Source: Lachnospiraceae bacterium (GTDB taxonomy: Bacteria; Bacillota; Clostridia; Lachnospirales; Lachnospiraceae). From it: a DNA stretch of 64,000 nt. Positions 17,133 to 26,662 of this stretch are shown here, piece by piece. Position 1 is the stretch's first letter, and each line of letters starts with the position of its first letter. The DNA lies in NCBI GenBank assembly GCA_017431345.1, contig JAFRLH010000012.1, forward strand, positions 1 through 64,000, given 5' to 3'. A program made the translations under genes and the position numbers. Below the pieces are notes generated by a model. That model was not told the DNA's origin, did not search any database, and was given only the letters and a program-made list of their open reading frames with translations.

Positions 17133-20045
17133 ATGAAAAAATTACTAAATTATGTCTTAACTGTATATGCCCTGCTCATCCTTGGAACAGCCTCCTTAGC
17201 CATGGCTGCCTCATCCGCGGTGAGCTGGGGAAACAACAGTGAGAACATCCTGAACGGAGGAGTGATCGCTGCAGACGCATCGGGCCGCGTTTATTATGCC
17301 GATACGGACAAAGCCGGCGCGCTTTATGTGTCTTACAACGGCAGTAAGAAACTTCTTTCGTCCGATTCCGCATCCAATATCAATGTGATCGACAATACCG
17401 TTTATTATACAGCGAAGAACGGCAATGGATATGCTGTTTATTCCGTTACCACCGGCGGAAAGAACAGGGAGAAGATCTTCTCCACATCAAAGACCATCAA
17501 AGAGATGTATGTCCGTTCGGACGGAAGCTTTTATGTCCTGGCGGATGGAAAAGTCTATTTCAAGAAAAGCGCCTCTGCAAAGAGCCAGGTGCTCGCAAAG
17601 GGAAGCATCACGCATTTCGTTCCCACAGCCCACGGAATCATTTACGCAAAGGGCAGCAAACAGAATTACACTGTTTATGCAGACGGAAAGAAAGTAAGCG
17701 CAAATGTATTCAGCTTCTATGTGTTTGACAATTACCTTCTGTTCACAAAGAACAAAAAGGATTATCAGGTAAGCGTTCATGATCTTTTCTCGAGATCAGG
17801 ATCTGCGAAGATCCAGGCTTACACCCTTGGCAGCAAATCTGCCGCACTGAGCAATATCGCAAAAGCCGCGCAGGAAGACTGTGAATGTGAAGAGTGCCAG
17901 GCGAACGCAAAAGCAGCTGCCGCTGCAGGCGCCATCGCCTCCGCTGCCTCGAGAACAGATTCCGCTGCTGCAGTTTCCGCCTCTGCTTCGGGGATCACCT
18001 CTATCATTAAGACAGATCAGGTCTCACAGGGACAGAAGAATATGGTAAAGCGTGCCCGTCAGCAGCACGAGATCAGATGGACACCGGTAAAGAACATCGC
18101 TTCCTGGGGCAACAGATCGACATTCAAAGCCGGCGTCACCTACAGCGGTCTTCCCTACGGACAGCCTGTAAGAGCCAAGTATGTTCCCTGGGCCGCTTCT
18201 CTGGAAGAGTTCATTGAAGCAGTGAATGATTCCGGCAGCCTGATGTACACATCGAGATCTTCCTACAACCGTTCCGCACCGTATTACAGCTGTGACTGCA
18301 GTTCCTTCGTGTCATGGTCGTGGGATCTGCCGTCCAGACAGTACACCAGATCCATCGGCGCATATGCAACAGTTGTGGAATCCCAGAGCATTTACGGCGT
18401 ACAGGTCGGAGACGCATTATGCAAAGCCGGAAGCCATGTCGTCATGGTAAGCGATGTAGGCTACAGAGGGGATAAGATCGTTTATATCGATATCATGGAG
18501 CAGACCCCGCCGCAGACAAAATATACCCGCTGGGGCGAAGGCGGAACAAAACAGCTTTCCGAGTTTTACGGAAAGTATTTCGGCAAAGGCTATAAACTGA
18601 TCAGAAGCAAGACCCGCGACAGCGTTCAGTTCAGACCCAGTTCCGTTGTTGTCATCGACGGCAATGGCGGCGAAGCGGAGCCCAGTTACAAGGGCGACGG
18701 CAGCACATCCATCACTCTTTCGGCAGCTTCCGTTGAACTGAATATCGGAGAAGAGAAGAAGCTTACCTGCAAGGGAAGCGCCAGCGGAACCCCCGGCTGG
18801 TCCAGCGACAAGACAAGCGTTGCGACTGTGGACAGCACAGGAAAGATCAAGGCTGTTGCTGCAGGAACCGCAAGGATCAAAGTACAGGTCGGAGGCGTTT
18901 CTGCATCGGCAGTGGTATATGTCCGTCCGGCAATGGTGAAACTGAAAAGCGCAGCTGCGAAGATGGACGGCAGCGTGAAACTCAAATGGAAAAAAGTCAA
19001 AGGCGTTTCCGGATATGAAGTGCTGAGAAAGAGCGGCAAAGGTGCATTTACCGCAGTCGGGACTACTTCCAAGACTTCTTTCACTGACACTGCTGCAGCG
19101 AAGAATACCACTTACACCTATACAGTAAGAGGCATTATCGGCAAAGCGGATGGTTCAAAAGCGGCAGGAGCTTATAATACCTCCGGTATCATCTGCAGGA
19201 CCGTTCTTGAAACGCCGGAGCTTGAAGCGGTAGCCCTGGACGGTCTTACCTCACAGATCGTCAGCTGGAAGCCTGTAAATGGCGCTGAAGGATATACCGT
19301 ATACAGGAAGACGAAGAAGACAAAATGGGAAAAGATCGGAAGCGCTTCTTCCACAAGTTATAAGTCGACCGGCCTCACACCCGGTGTAAAATACACTTAC
19401 ACTGTCCGTGCTTACTTTAATGCAGGCGGCAAACAGGTACTTGGCGGTTATGTAGAGAAGGGTATTTCGAAAAAGGCTATGCCCGGCAAGCCGGTGCTTG
19501 AATCCGCGACACCTTCCAAAAAGAAGAAGATCGTTCTGAAGTGGAAGAAGATGAGCGGGATCAGCACATACAAGGTCTACCGCAGAGAGCAGAACCGTAA
19601 GAAATGGATCGAAGTAGGTACCGCGTATAAGAACAGTTATACAGATAAGGATGTTGAATACGGAAAAGAGTACGCTTATACAGTCAGAGCGATCTACCGT
19701 GCCGGTTCGAAAAAACTCAAGAGCGATTATGACAAGACGGGTATTGCCGTAAAACTGCAGCCCGGATATACCAGCCTGACCGGAGTGAATTCTCCGGCAG
19801 CCGGACAGGCCTCCCTTTCCTGGTCCAAGTCAGCCGGCACAAAGGGGTATTGTGTATACGCTAAGACAGCAGACAGTGATTGGAAGGCAGTCACCAAATG
19901 CTCTGCCAAGAAAAAGTCTGTCACTGTCAAAGGACTTCAGTCCGGCGTCCGTTATTCATTCACTGTCCGTGGTTACTGGAAGATCAAAGGAGAGCTTCTG
20001 CAGGGCGATTTTAATGCCGAAGGCATGAGCATAACCATAAAGTAA
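17133..20045 (+). CDS. secreted NlpC/P60-like protein with Big2 and four FnIII-type repeats
   Basis: A 970-residue exported protein. A signal peptide ends near SLAMAAS; residues ~30-230 resemble a beta-propeller/DUF5050-like region; an Ala/Ser-rich linker follows a CECEEC cluster (Cys 250, 252, 255). A papain-like NlpC/P60 or CHAP fold is indicated by DCSSFV (Cys389) and SHVVMVSDV (His435). Then come a bacterial Ig-like (Big2) domain (about 528-595) and four repeats each carrying Y-x-[YF]-TVR, shared with the L,D-transpeptidase at 22400-24622. Likely a peptidoglycan endopeptidase or amidase. The start follows GGGAG by 8 bases. No sortase motif is seen. Confidence 0.86.
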   Translation: MKKLLNYVLTVYALLILGTASLAMAASSAVSWGNNSENILNGGVIAADASGRVYYADTDKAGALYVSYNGSKKLLSSDSASNINVIDNTVYYTAKNGNGYAVYSVTTGGKNREKIFSTSKTIKEMYVRSDGSFYVLADGKVYFKKSASAKSQVLAKGSITHFVPTAHGIIYAKGSKQNYTVYADGKKVSANVFSFYVFDNYLLFTKNKKDYQVSVHDLFSRSGSAKIQAYTLGSKSAALSNIAKAAQEDCECEECQANAKAAAAAGAIASAASRTDSAAAVSASASGITSIIKTDQVSQGQKNMVKRARQQHEIRWTPVKNIASWGNRSTFKAGVTYSGLPYGQPVRAKYVPWAASLEEFIEAVNDSGSLMYTSRSSYNRSAPYYSCDCSSFVSWSWDLPSRQYTRSIGAYATVVESQSIYGVQVGDALCKAGSHVVMVSDVGYRGDKIVYIDIMEQTPPQTKYTRWGEGGTKQLSEFYGKYFGKGYKLIRSKTRDSVQFRPSSVVVIDGNGGEAEPSYKGDGSTSITLSAASVELNIGEEKKLTCKGSASGTPGWSSDKTSVATVDSTGKIKAVAAGTARIKVQVGGVSASAVVYVRPAMVKLKSAAAKMDGSVKLKWKKVKGVSGYEVLRKSGKGAFTAVGTTSKTSFTDTAAAKNTTYTYTVRGIIGKADGSKAAGAYNTSGIICRTVLETPELEAVALDGLTSQIVSWKPVNGAEGYTVYRKTKKTKWEKIGSASSTSYKSTGLTPGVKYTYTVRAYFNAGGKQVLGGYVEKGISKKAMPGKPVLESATPSKKKKIVLKWKKMSGISTYKVYRREQNRKKWIEVGTAYKNSYTDKDVEYGKEYAYTVRAIYRAGSKKLKSDYDKTGIAVKLQPGYTSLTGVNSPAAGQASLSWSKSAGTKGYCVYAKTADSDWKAVTKCSAKKKSVTVKGLQSGVRYSFTVRGYWKIKGELLQGDFNAEGMSITIK

Positions 20046-20082
20046 AACCGCAGTCCGTTCCTGACGGCAGATTGTGGATTTC

Positions 20083-21531
20083 ATGAGAAAGGAAAAGACG
20101 GCCGGGAGCACATCCCGGCCGCCTATTCTGAAAAAAATGGAATACAGGGAAAAATACAAACGCCTGTTCCGGTTTTCGCTTACCTTGCTGAACGTAGCCG
20201 TACTTACAGGCGTATACGCATATTTCTGGTTTTCATACTATCATGAAAGACAGATCATAGGTGTCCTCTACTTCCGCTGGGGACATTATGCCATTCTGAC
20301 TCTGTACGCTGTACTGCTGTATTTCTTTGCCAGCGTTTACGGGGCCATGAAGGTGGGATATCTACGTGCTATGGATGTGCTGTTCTCGCAGTTCATAGCA
20401 GTTATTTTTGTTAACGCAATCACCTATATACAGCTGGCCCTGATCGGAAGATGGACATTCGGAAGACATTTGCTGCCGCTGCTGTGGATGACCGCGATCG
20501 ATCTGGTGCTTGTTGTGGGGTGGGTCCTTCTGTCTAAATGGATATACGGGATACTGTATCCTGCAAGGGATCTGCTCCTGATCTACGGGGACAGGAGTCC
20601 GAGAAGCATTATGAAGAAACTCTCCAGCAGGAGAGACAAATTTCATATCAGAGAGACTGCCTGCATAGAATTTGAAACAGATGAAGAGATCTTTGAAAAG
20701 ATCGATCATGCGCAGTCCGTGCTGATCGGCGATATTCCTTCCCAGCGAAGGAACGATTTCCTGAAGTACTGTTTCAAGAAGGATATCCGGTGTTATTCAG
20801 TCCCGAAGATCGCGGACATCATGATGATGAGCTCGGAGACGATGAATTTCTTCGATACGGTTCTTCAGCTCAACAGGAACAGAGGACTTTCGGCAGAGCA
20901 GCAGGCGCTGAAAAGACTGATGGATATCGTTGTGTCGCTTGCAATGCTGGTGGTCTTTTCACCTTTGATGATCATTATCGCACTCCTGATCTGGATCACC
21001 GACCGCGGTCCGGTCTTTTACAAACAGGAACGTCTGACAAAAGACGGAAGGGTCTTTATGATCTACAAATTCCGCAGCATGACGGTGAACGCCGAACAGA
21101 AAGGGATCCGTCTTGCGGCAGAAGGCGACCCCAGGGTGACCGCAGTCGGCCATGTCATAAGAAATCTGCATCTCGATGAACTCCCGCAGCTGATCAATAT
21201 ACTGAAGGGCGATATGTCGATGGTCGGTCCCAGACCGGAAAGGCCGGAGATCGCTGCTGAGTATATGGAACTGATTCCCGAATTTGAATACCGCCTGAAA
21301 GTCAAAGCCGGTCTTACGGGATTTGCCCAGGTCTACGGGAAGTATAACACGACACCGTATGACAAACTGAAGCTTGACCTTTTCTATATCGAGAATTACA
21401 GTATATGGATGGATATTAAGCTCTGTATGCTGACGTTCAAGATCCTTTTCCAGAAGGAGAACACCCAGGGCGTGGATCCCGGACAGCGTACAGCTGCGGG
21501 GACACCGGAGAAAAAGAAAAACATATTCTGA
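20083..21531 (+). CDS. polyprenyl-phosphate sugar phosphotransferase (exopolysaccharide initiation)
   Basis: About 482 residues. The N-terminal half has four to five membrane helices and a CoA-binding-like segment (LLLIYGDRSPRSIMKK). The C-terminal ~200 residues are a bacterial sugar transferase (KRLMDIVVSLAML, FYKQERLTKDGRVFMIYKFRSM, LDELPQLINILKGDMSMVGPRPE), as in WbaP/EpsL enzymes that load the first sugar phosphate on undecaprenyl phosphate. The start is uncertain: GTG 20074, ATG 20083 and ATG 20137 are in frame and none has a good ribosome binding site. It lies 37 bases after the FnIII gene and before a glycosyltransferase. Confidence 0.88.
   Translation: MRKEKTAGSTSRPPILKKMEYREKYKRLFRFSLTLLNVAVLTGVYAYFWFSYYHERQIIGVLYFRWGHYAILTLYAVLLYFFASVYGAMKVGYLRAMDVLFSQFIAVIFVNAITYIQLALIGRWTFGRHLLPLLWMTAIDLVLVVGWVLLSKWIYGILYPARDLLLIYGDRSPRSIMKKLSSRRDKFHIRETACIEFETDEEIFEKIDHAQSVLIGDIPSQRRNDFLKYCFKKDIRCYSVPKIADIMMMSSETMNFFDTVLQLNRNRGLSAEQQALKRLMDIVVSLAMLVVFSPLMIIIALLIWITDRGPVFYKQERLTKDGRVFMIYKFRSMTVNAEQKGIRLAAEGDPRVTAVGHVIRNLHLDELPQLINILKGDMSMVGPRPERPEIAAEYMELIPEFEYRLKVKAGLTGFAQVYGKYNTTPYDKLKLDLFYIENYSIWMDIKLCMLTFKILFQKENTQGVDPGQRTAAGTPEKKKNIF
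20099..20121 (+). repeat. strong hairpin at the start of the sugar transferase gene
   Basis: Perfect 9-bp stem CGGCCGGGA / TCCCGGCCG with a GCACA loop, falling between candidate start codons 20083 and 20137. No T run follows. If 20137 is the true start, it is a leader structure. Confidence 0.6.
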
Positions 21532-21558
21532 CCGTAGAATTAACGGAGGCTCTGAAGT

Positions 21559-22359
21559 ATGGAAGATCTTCAGGTATCGGTCGTTATACCGAGCTATAAC
21601 AGTGAGAAAACGATCAGACAGGCGGTGGAGAGCGCACTCGCGCAGGAGGGCGTGACGCTTGAAGTGGTTGTCGTGGACGACGGGTCCCGGCTGCCGGCTT
21701 CTGAGGTGCTTTCTGATCTTCTTGCGGACAGCAGGCTGCGTATTCTTAGGAGAGAGGAAAATCTCGGCGTTGCAGCGGCCAGAAATCACGGCATCATCAA
21801 TGCGGGAGGCAAGTATGTAGCGCTCCTTGATTCCGATGACTGGTGGGATCAGGGGAAACTTGCCGAACAGGTGGAAGCACTGGAGCAGAATAAAGCTGTC
21901 CTTTGCTCGACCGCCAGAGAACTGATGAGCCATGACGGCGTGTCTCTCGGCCGGATCATTCCCGTTAAAAAACACATTACCTACAAAGAACTGCTGAAGC
22001 ACAATTCCGTAGCCTGTTCATCGGTCGTTGTCCGCAGGGATGTGGCAAGGATCTTCCCGATGGAGCACGATGATGCGCACGAGGATTATATACTGTGGCT
22101 TAAGATCCTGAAGCGTTACGGAAGCGCGATCGGAATCCAGAAACCATATCTGAAATACAGGATGTCAGAGGACAGCAAATCCGGAAATAAGCTGAAGTCT
22201 GCGCTTATGACATATAAGGTATACAGATATATGGGATATTCAGTGATCAGATCGGCAGTCTTTTTCTGCTCCTACGCCGTGCACGGGATCGGCAAATATG
22301 CCGGCGTCGGAAAACACAGCCGCCATTTCGGCTTAAAACACGGAAAACAGGGGAACTGA
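21559..22359 (+). CDS. family 2 glycosyltransferase
   Basis: A 266-residue cytosolic GT-A fold transferase. VSVVIPSYNSEKTIRQAVESAL opens the nucleotide-sugar domain, VVVDDGS gives the first Asp pair and LLDSDDWW the metal-binding DxD-type motif. It probably adds the second sugar to the lipid-linked intermediate made by the preceding gene. ACGGAGG lies upstream of the start. No flippase or polymerase gene follows, so the polymer genes are incomplete here. Confidence 0.88.
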   Translation: MEDLQVSVVIPSYNSEKTIRQAVESALAQEGVTLEVVVVDDGSRLPASEVLSDLLADSRLRILRREENLGVAAARNHGIINAGGKYVALLDSDDWWDQGKLAEQVEALEQNKAVLCSTARELMSHDGVSLGRIIPVKKHITYKELLKHNSVACSSVVVRRDVARIFPMEHDDAHEDYILWLKILKRYGSAIGIQKPYLKYRMSEDSKSGNKLKSALMTYKVYRYMGYSVIRSAVFFCSYAVHGIGKYAGVGKHSRHFGLKHGKQGN

Positions 22360-22399
22360 TTTCGGTTCCCTTCATTCATACCAGGAAAGGCAGGAAGAT

Positions 22400-24622
22400 A
22401 TGAGAGAAAAGAACGGATTCGTTGTCAGGATACTGGCTGTCCTTCTGGCATTTGCCATGATGCTGCAGCCTCTCCCGGTTTTTGCTGACGGTCCTGAAGA
22501 TACCGAACAGACTGCAGTAGAAACAACGGCAGAGGAAGAGATCCCGGAAGAGCCGGAAGCACCGGAGACGGAAGCGCCGGTGGTACAGGAAGAGCCGGAG
22601 ACAGAGGCGCCGGAGACAGAGGCACCGGAAACGGAAGCGCCGGAAGAGCCGGAAGAGCCGGAAGCACCGGAAGAGCCGGAAACGGAAGCACCGGAAGAGA
22701 TCAGTATTCCTGCAGAAACGCAGGCGCCTGTACTTCATAAGGAAAAGAAGAAGGATGCTGCAGTTGTGAAACCGACGGAAGCGGACACGGATGCTGCTGC
22801 GTCAGAACCCGAGACAGAACCCGAATCAGAACCTGAGTCAGAACCCGAAACCGAAGCAGGGGAAGCCGCTGTGCCGGCTGACGGTGCAGCGCCAGCAGTG
22901 CCGAAGCTTACTGCTGCGGAAAATACTGCTGACGGTATAAAGATCACATGGGAAGCTGTTCCGGATGCTGAAACATACAATGTTTACAGAAAGAAAGCAA
23001 GCGATAAGTGGAGCGGCAAAAAGTTCTTTACGACGGACAAAACGGAATATCTGGATCAGGATAAACTGACAGTCGGTACCGAGTACAGTTATACTGTCCG
23101 TGCCGTAAAAGGCGGCGAGTTAAGCGATTATGACGAAAAGGGCGTGACCGCAACAGCTGTCCCGGAACAGCCGGTCATGAAGGAACCGGTCTCGGTCTCC
23201 GAGACAGGACTCAAACTCTCCTGGGAAGCGACGAAAGATACCGATTACTACCATGTTTACAGACAGCGTGATGACGGCACATGGACAAAGATCGGAAAGA
23301 AGATCACGGCGACATCCTTTACGGACGAGTCTGCGCCAAAGGCAAAAGAGACTGTTTACACTGTCAGATCCTGCAAGGAAGTCAATAAGAAAGAAGTCCT
23401 CAGTGTTTATGAAGAGGTCATCACGGGAAAGACGCTTACCGCAGAAGAGAAAGAAAGCACCTTTGTATCACCGAAACTGAAAAAAGCCAAGGGCGTCAAC
23501 ACAAAGACCATTCAGGTAACGTGGGGAAAGGCTCCGGAAGCGGAAGGATACTACGTTTACAGAAAGAAAGGAAGCGGAAAGTGGAAGAAGCTTGCCGCTG
23601 TTGCAGGCGCGAATACCCTTTCGTATACTGACAAAAAGTGTAAGTTTGGAAAGAAATATACCTATACGGTAAGAGCATACCGCAAGTACGGCAGTGTGAT
23701 CCTGAGAAGTACGGGATATAATGAAAAAGGCATTACCGGAACACCGAAACTGGCCAAACCTTCCCTGAAAGCGGCCCAGCCTACCTCGAACAGAAAAGGG
23801 ATCAGGGTGACCTGGAAAGCCGTATCAGGTGCTAAAGGCTATAAAATTTACCGCAAGAAGGCCGGAAAGAAGACATGGAAGCTTCTTAAGACGCTGGGCA
23901 AGGTGACCGAGTATACCGATAAGACGGTGAAAGGCAACAAGAGATATACCTATACCGTACGCGCGTATGTAAAAGTCGGCGGGAAGATCCTGCTCAGCAA
24001 ATACAATAAAAAAGGCGTTACTTCCAGTACGAAGATAACGTCGAAAAAAGTCGACGGGCTCATTCTTTATTATGATGATAACGGAAGAGTGATTAAGGAT
24101 GTCGAAGGGATCATAGGCAAGCAGAGTTCTTATCGGATCGAGATCGATTATGACAAGAACATCGTTACGGTCTATGCAAAGAGCAGCAGCGGATCATACA
24201 ATGTTCCCGTAAAGGCATTCGTCTGTTCCACCGGTAAGGCAACACCGATCGGAACATTCAGCACCCCCGCAAAGTACCGCTGGCGTACACTGCAGGGGCC
24301 CTGCTACGGACAGTGGTGCACACGCATTCACGGCGGTGTTCTCTTCCATTCGGTACCGTATTATACGCAGAGCAACAACAACCTGAAGGTCTATGCTTAC
24401 AATAAGCTCGGCACAAAGTGTTCGGCGGGCTGCATCAGGCTTTGCTGCAGAGATGCGAAATGGATCTATGACAACTGCAAACTCGGAACGAAGGTTACGA
24501 TCAAACATAACGCAAGGAATCCCTTCGGAAAACCCTCTGCACTGAAGCTGAAGAGCGGACATACCTGGGATCCGACAGACCCGAACATGGCTTACAAGTG
24601 CCGTGACAAGGGCTGCCACTGA
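22400..24622 (+). CDS. secreted L,D-transpeptidase with Pro/Glu linker and FnIII-type repeats
   Basis: A 740-residue exported protein: signal peptide ending near VFADG, a Pro/Glu/Thr/Ala low-complexity stretch (about 35-165) built from short EAPE-like repeats, four FnIII-type repeats with the Y-x-YTVR signature, and a C-terminal YkuD domain. The catalytic motif is SAGCIRL with Cys at residue 678, preceded by IHGGVLFHS. YkuD enzymes make 3-3 crosslinks in peptidoglycan or attach proteins to it. The Pro/Glu stretch could span the wall. Extra cysteines (CCRDAK, CRDKGC) near the end are unusual. It shares its repeats with the NlpC/P60-like gene upstream. Confidence 0.92.
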   Translation: MREKNGFVVRILAVLLAFAMMLQPLPVFADGPEDTEQTAVETTAEEEIPEEPEAPETEAPVVQEEPETEAPETEAPETEAPEEPEEPEAPEEPETEAPEEISIPAETQAPVLHKEKKKDAAVVKPTEADTDAAASEPETEPESEPESEPETEAGEAAVPADGAAPAVPKLTAAENTADGIKITWEAVPDAETYNVYRKKASDKWSGKKFFTTDKTEYLDQDKLTVGTEYSYTVRAVKGGELSDYDEKGVTATAVPEQPVMKEPVSVSETGLKLSWEATKDTDYYHVYRQRDDGTWTKIGKKITATSFTDESAPKAKETVYTVRSCKEVNKKEVLSVYEEVITGKTLTAEEKESTFVSPKLKKAKGVNTKTIQVTWGKAPEAEGYYVYRKKGSGKWKKLAAVAGANTLSYTDKKCKFGKKYTYTVRAYRKYGSVILRSTGYNEKGITGTPKLAKPSLKAAQPTSNRKGIRVTWKAVSGAKGYKIYRKKAGKKTWKLLKTLGKVTEYTDKTVKGNKRYTYTVRAYVKVGGKILLSKYNKKGVTSSTKITSKKVDGLILYYDDNGRVIKDVEGIIGKQSSYRIEIDYDKNIVTVYAKSSSGSYNVPVKAFVCSTGKATPIGTFSTPAKYRWRTLQGPCYGQWCTRIHGGVLFHSVPYYTQSNNNLKVYAYNKLGTKCSAGCIRLCCRDAKWIYDNCKLGTKVTIKHNARNPFGKPSALKLKSGHTWDPTDPNMAYKCRDKGCH

Positions 24623-24628
24623 CAGACC

Positions 24629-24663
24629 AGCAGGCCTCCTGTTAAGGCAGGGGGCCTGCTTTT
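24629..24663 (+). terminator. terminator after the L,D-transpeptidase
   Basis: 8-bp stem AGCAGGCC / GGCCTGCT with a 16-base loop, then only TTT. It may be leaky; holB begins 14 bases later. Confidence 0.6.
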
Positions 24664-24676
24664 GGAAGGAGACGGC

Positions 24677-25546
24677 GTGGCTACGGTAGAAACAGCTGTA
24701 AATGACAGGATGCTGAGGACAGGCTTCGCCGCTGCGGCGAAGGGGACGCCTTCGCATGCCTATATCATCGAAGGGGAAGATGAACAGATCCTCCGTTCAC
24801 TTTCAGATTACTTTATTAAACTGCTTCTTTGCGAGACGAATGATGCCTGCGGAAAATGTCTGTCCTGCAGATTCCTCGCGGAAGGAGGACATCCGGATCT
24901 GATCCGGGTAACGCCGGAAAAGCCCGGCGTGATCAGAGTCGATGATATCAGGGAAGGCCTGGTCGGAGACATGGGGATCCGTCCCTACAGAAGCCGTTAT
25001 AAGATCTATGTTGTCGAGCATGCCGAATGGATGAATGTCCAGGCGCAGAATGCGCTGCTCAAGACACTGGAAGAGCCGCCTTCCTACGGGGTCATCCTTC
25101 TTCTTTCCTGCAATACGGAAGCCCTTCTGCCGACGATCATTTCCAGAAGCATCAGGCTGAAAGCGATGAGCGGCGGCCACGGATGGGAACGGATTCCGGA
25201 GGAGGACCGTTACAGGCTCGGCAGGATCTTTTCCGGGATCAAAGGAGCTGATACAGCCGGCGTCAATGCCGCGGCAGAGCAGCTTGCGAACGAATATGCC
25301 GGTCCTGATCAGGTCCTTGGAGGCGTAAGGACCTGGATCCGGGATGTCATGGTGCTGAAGCTGTCCGGCGCAGAGGACCGGACGGTGATCAGAGAAGCAC
25401 TCCCGGCGCTCCGATCTGCAGCGAAAGACTATACCTGGAAGCAGATCAATGATATACTTGAGATGACAGATACCGCAGAGGAACGCATTTCATCAGGCGT
25501 GAATACAGCCTGGCAGTATGAACTGCTCCTTGAGCGGATGAGATAG
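24677..25546 (+). CDS. holB: DNA polymerase III subunit delta'
   Basis: A 289-residue clamp-loader subunit. It shows the delta'/gamma-family zinc module (CGKCLSCRFLAEGGHPDL, about residues 55-75) and the QNALLKTLEEPP segment. A functional Walker A is absent, as expected for delta'. I chose GTG 24677, which follows GGAAGGAG by 7 bases; the upstream in-frame TTG overlaps the terminator. It starts the conserved holB-ricT-rsmI block. Confidence 0.93.
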   Translation: MATVETAVNDRMLRTGFAAAAKGTPSHAYIIEGEDEQILRSLSDYFIKLLLCETNDACGKCLSCRFLAEGGHPDLIRVTPEKPGVIRVDDIREGLVGDMGIRPYRSRYKIYVVEHAEWMNVQAQNALLKTLEEPPSYGVILLLSCNTEALLPTIISRSIRLKAMSGGHGWERIPEEDRYRLGRIFSGIKGADTAGVNAAAEQLANEYAGPDQVLGGVRTWIRDVMVLKLSGAEDRTVIREALPALRSAAKDYTWKQINDILEMTDTAEERISSGVNTAWQYELLLERMR

Positions 25547-25561
25547 AGAACTGGAGGCAGC

Positions 25562-26662
25562 ATGATTAAGGTGATCGGCGTCCGCTTCAGAGGAGGCGGT
25601 AAGACATATTATTTTGATCCCGGAGAATTCGAACTTTCTCCCGGGATGAGCGTAGTGGTAGAAACGGCCAGAGGTACGGAGGTCGGCATGGTGTCCATGT
25701 CGGAGCGGGAAATCGAAGAAGAAGAGCTGACAGCACCGCTCAAGTCCGTGACAAGGATCGCATCACACGAGGATTTTGAGATCCTGAAGGCCAATAAGGA
25801 GAAGGAGAAAGAGGCTTTCCGCATCTGCAGGGAAAAGATAAACGCGCATGGTCTTGAGATGAAACTCGTGGATGTTGAGTATGCATTTGAAGGCAACAAG
25901 ATCCTGTTTTATTTTACCGCGGACGGAAGGATCGATTTCAGGGATCTGGTAAAGGATCTGGCTTCTGTATTTAAGACCAGAATTGAACTCAGACAGATCG
26001 GCGTAAGAGACGAAACGAAGATGCTCGGAGGGATCGGCATTTGCGGCCGCGTACTCTGCTGCCATTCCTATCTTTCCGATTTTGCACCTGTATCCATTAA
26101 GATGGCAAAAGAGCAGAATCTGTCACTGAATCCTTCCAAGATCTCCGGCGTATGCGGCAGACTGATGTGCTGCCTGAAGAACGAAGAGGATACCTATGAA
26201 TATCTCAACAGCAGACTTCCGTCTGTCGGAGAGATGGTGACGGTCCCGGCCGACGGCGTGGAAGGCACCGTAAACAGTGTGAATGTCCTTCGCCAGACCG
26301 TCAAAGTGCTGATCAAAACAGACGGCGGTGATATTGAGATGAAGGAATATCCCGTGGACGGTCTTGATTTCGGCCCGGACAGGAAGCCGCCGGTCCCTGT
26401 GACCAGAAGACCGCTGCCGGATCTTTCCGAGAGAAGCCGCGGAAAGGCTGTTTTTGAGGAAACGATCATAGAAGAAGAGATCGTGATCACCGAAGAAACG
26501 GCAGCGGTTCCGGAGGAGGGCAGCCGGCAGAACGGCGAAAAACAGAACGAGCGCCGCAGAAGACCGTACAGACGCAGAAGAAATCAGGATGCAAAAAGAC
26601 AGCATCCGGATAAGAAGGCGGACGGGGAAAGAAAGCCCTCCCGCCCGCGGGAGAAGCAATGA
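25562..26662 (+). CDS. ricT: RicT/YaaT family PSP1-domain protein
   Basis: A 366-residue soluble protein with a PSP1 domain. The conserved cysteines lie in GICGRVLCCHSYL and ISGVCGRLMCCLKNE; in Bacillus RicT these help bind [4Fe-4S] clusters in the RicA-RicF-RicT complex, which guides RNase Y and affects competence and sporulation. After residue ~275 there is an acidic then strongly basic tail (RRRRPYRRRRNQ), longer than in Bacillus and perhaps RNA-binding. Its stop overlaps rsmI (ATGA). Confidence 0.92.
   Translation: MIKVIGVRFRGGGKTYYFDPGEFELSPGMSVVVETARGTEVGMVSMSEREIEEEELTAPLKSVTRIASHEDFEILKANKEKEKEAFRICREKINAHGLEMKLVDVEYAFEGNKILFYFTADGRIDFRDLVKDLASVFKTRIELRQIGVRDETKMLGGIGICGRVLCCHSYLSDFAPVSIKMAKEQNLSLNPSKISGVCGRLMCCLKNEEDTYEYLNSRLPSVGEMVTVPADGVEGTVNSVNVLRQTVKVLIKTDGGDIEMKEYPVDGLDFGPDRKPPVPVTRRPLPDLSERSRGKAVFEETIIEEEIVITEETAAVPEEGSRQNGEKQNERRRRPYRRRRNQDAKRQHPDKKADGERKPSRPREKQ

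Noticed and set aside
22540-22710. Tandem GAAGCACCGGAAGAGCCGG-like units that look like an array
   Set aside because: They are the in-frame Pro/Glu linker of the L,D-transpeptidase, without regular spacers, so not a CRISPR or satellite array.
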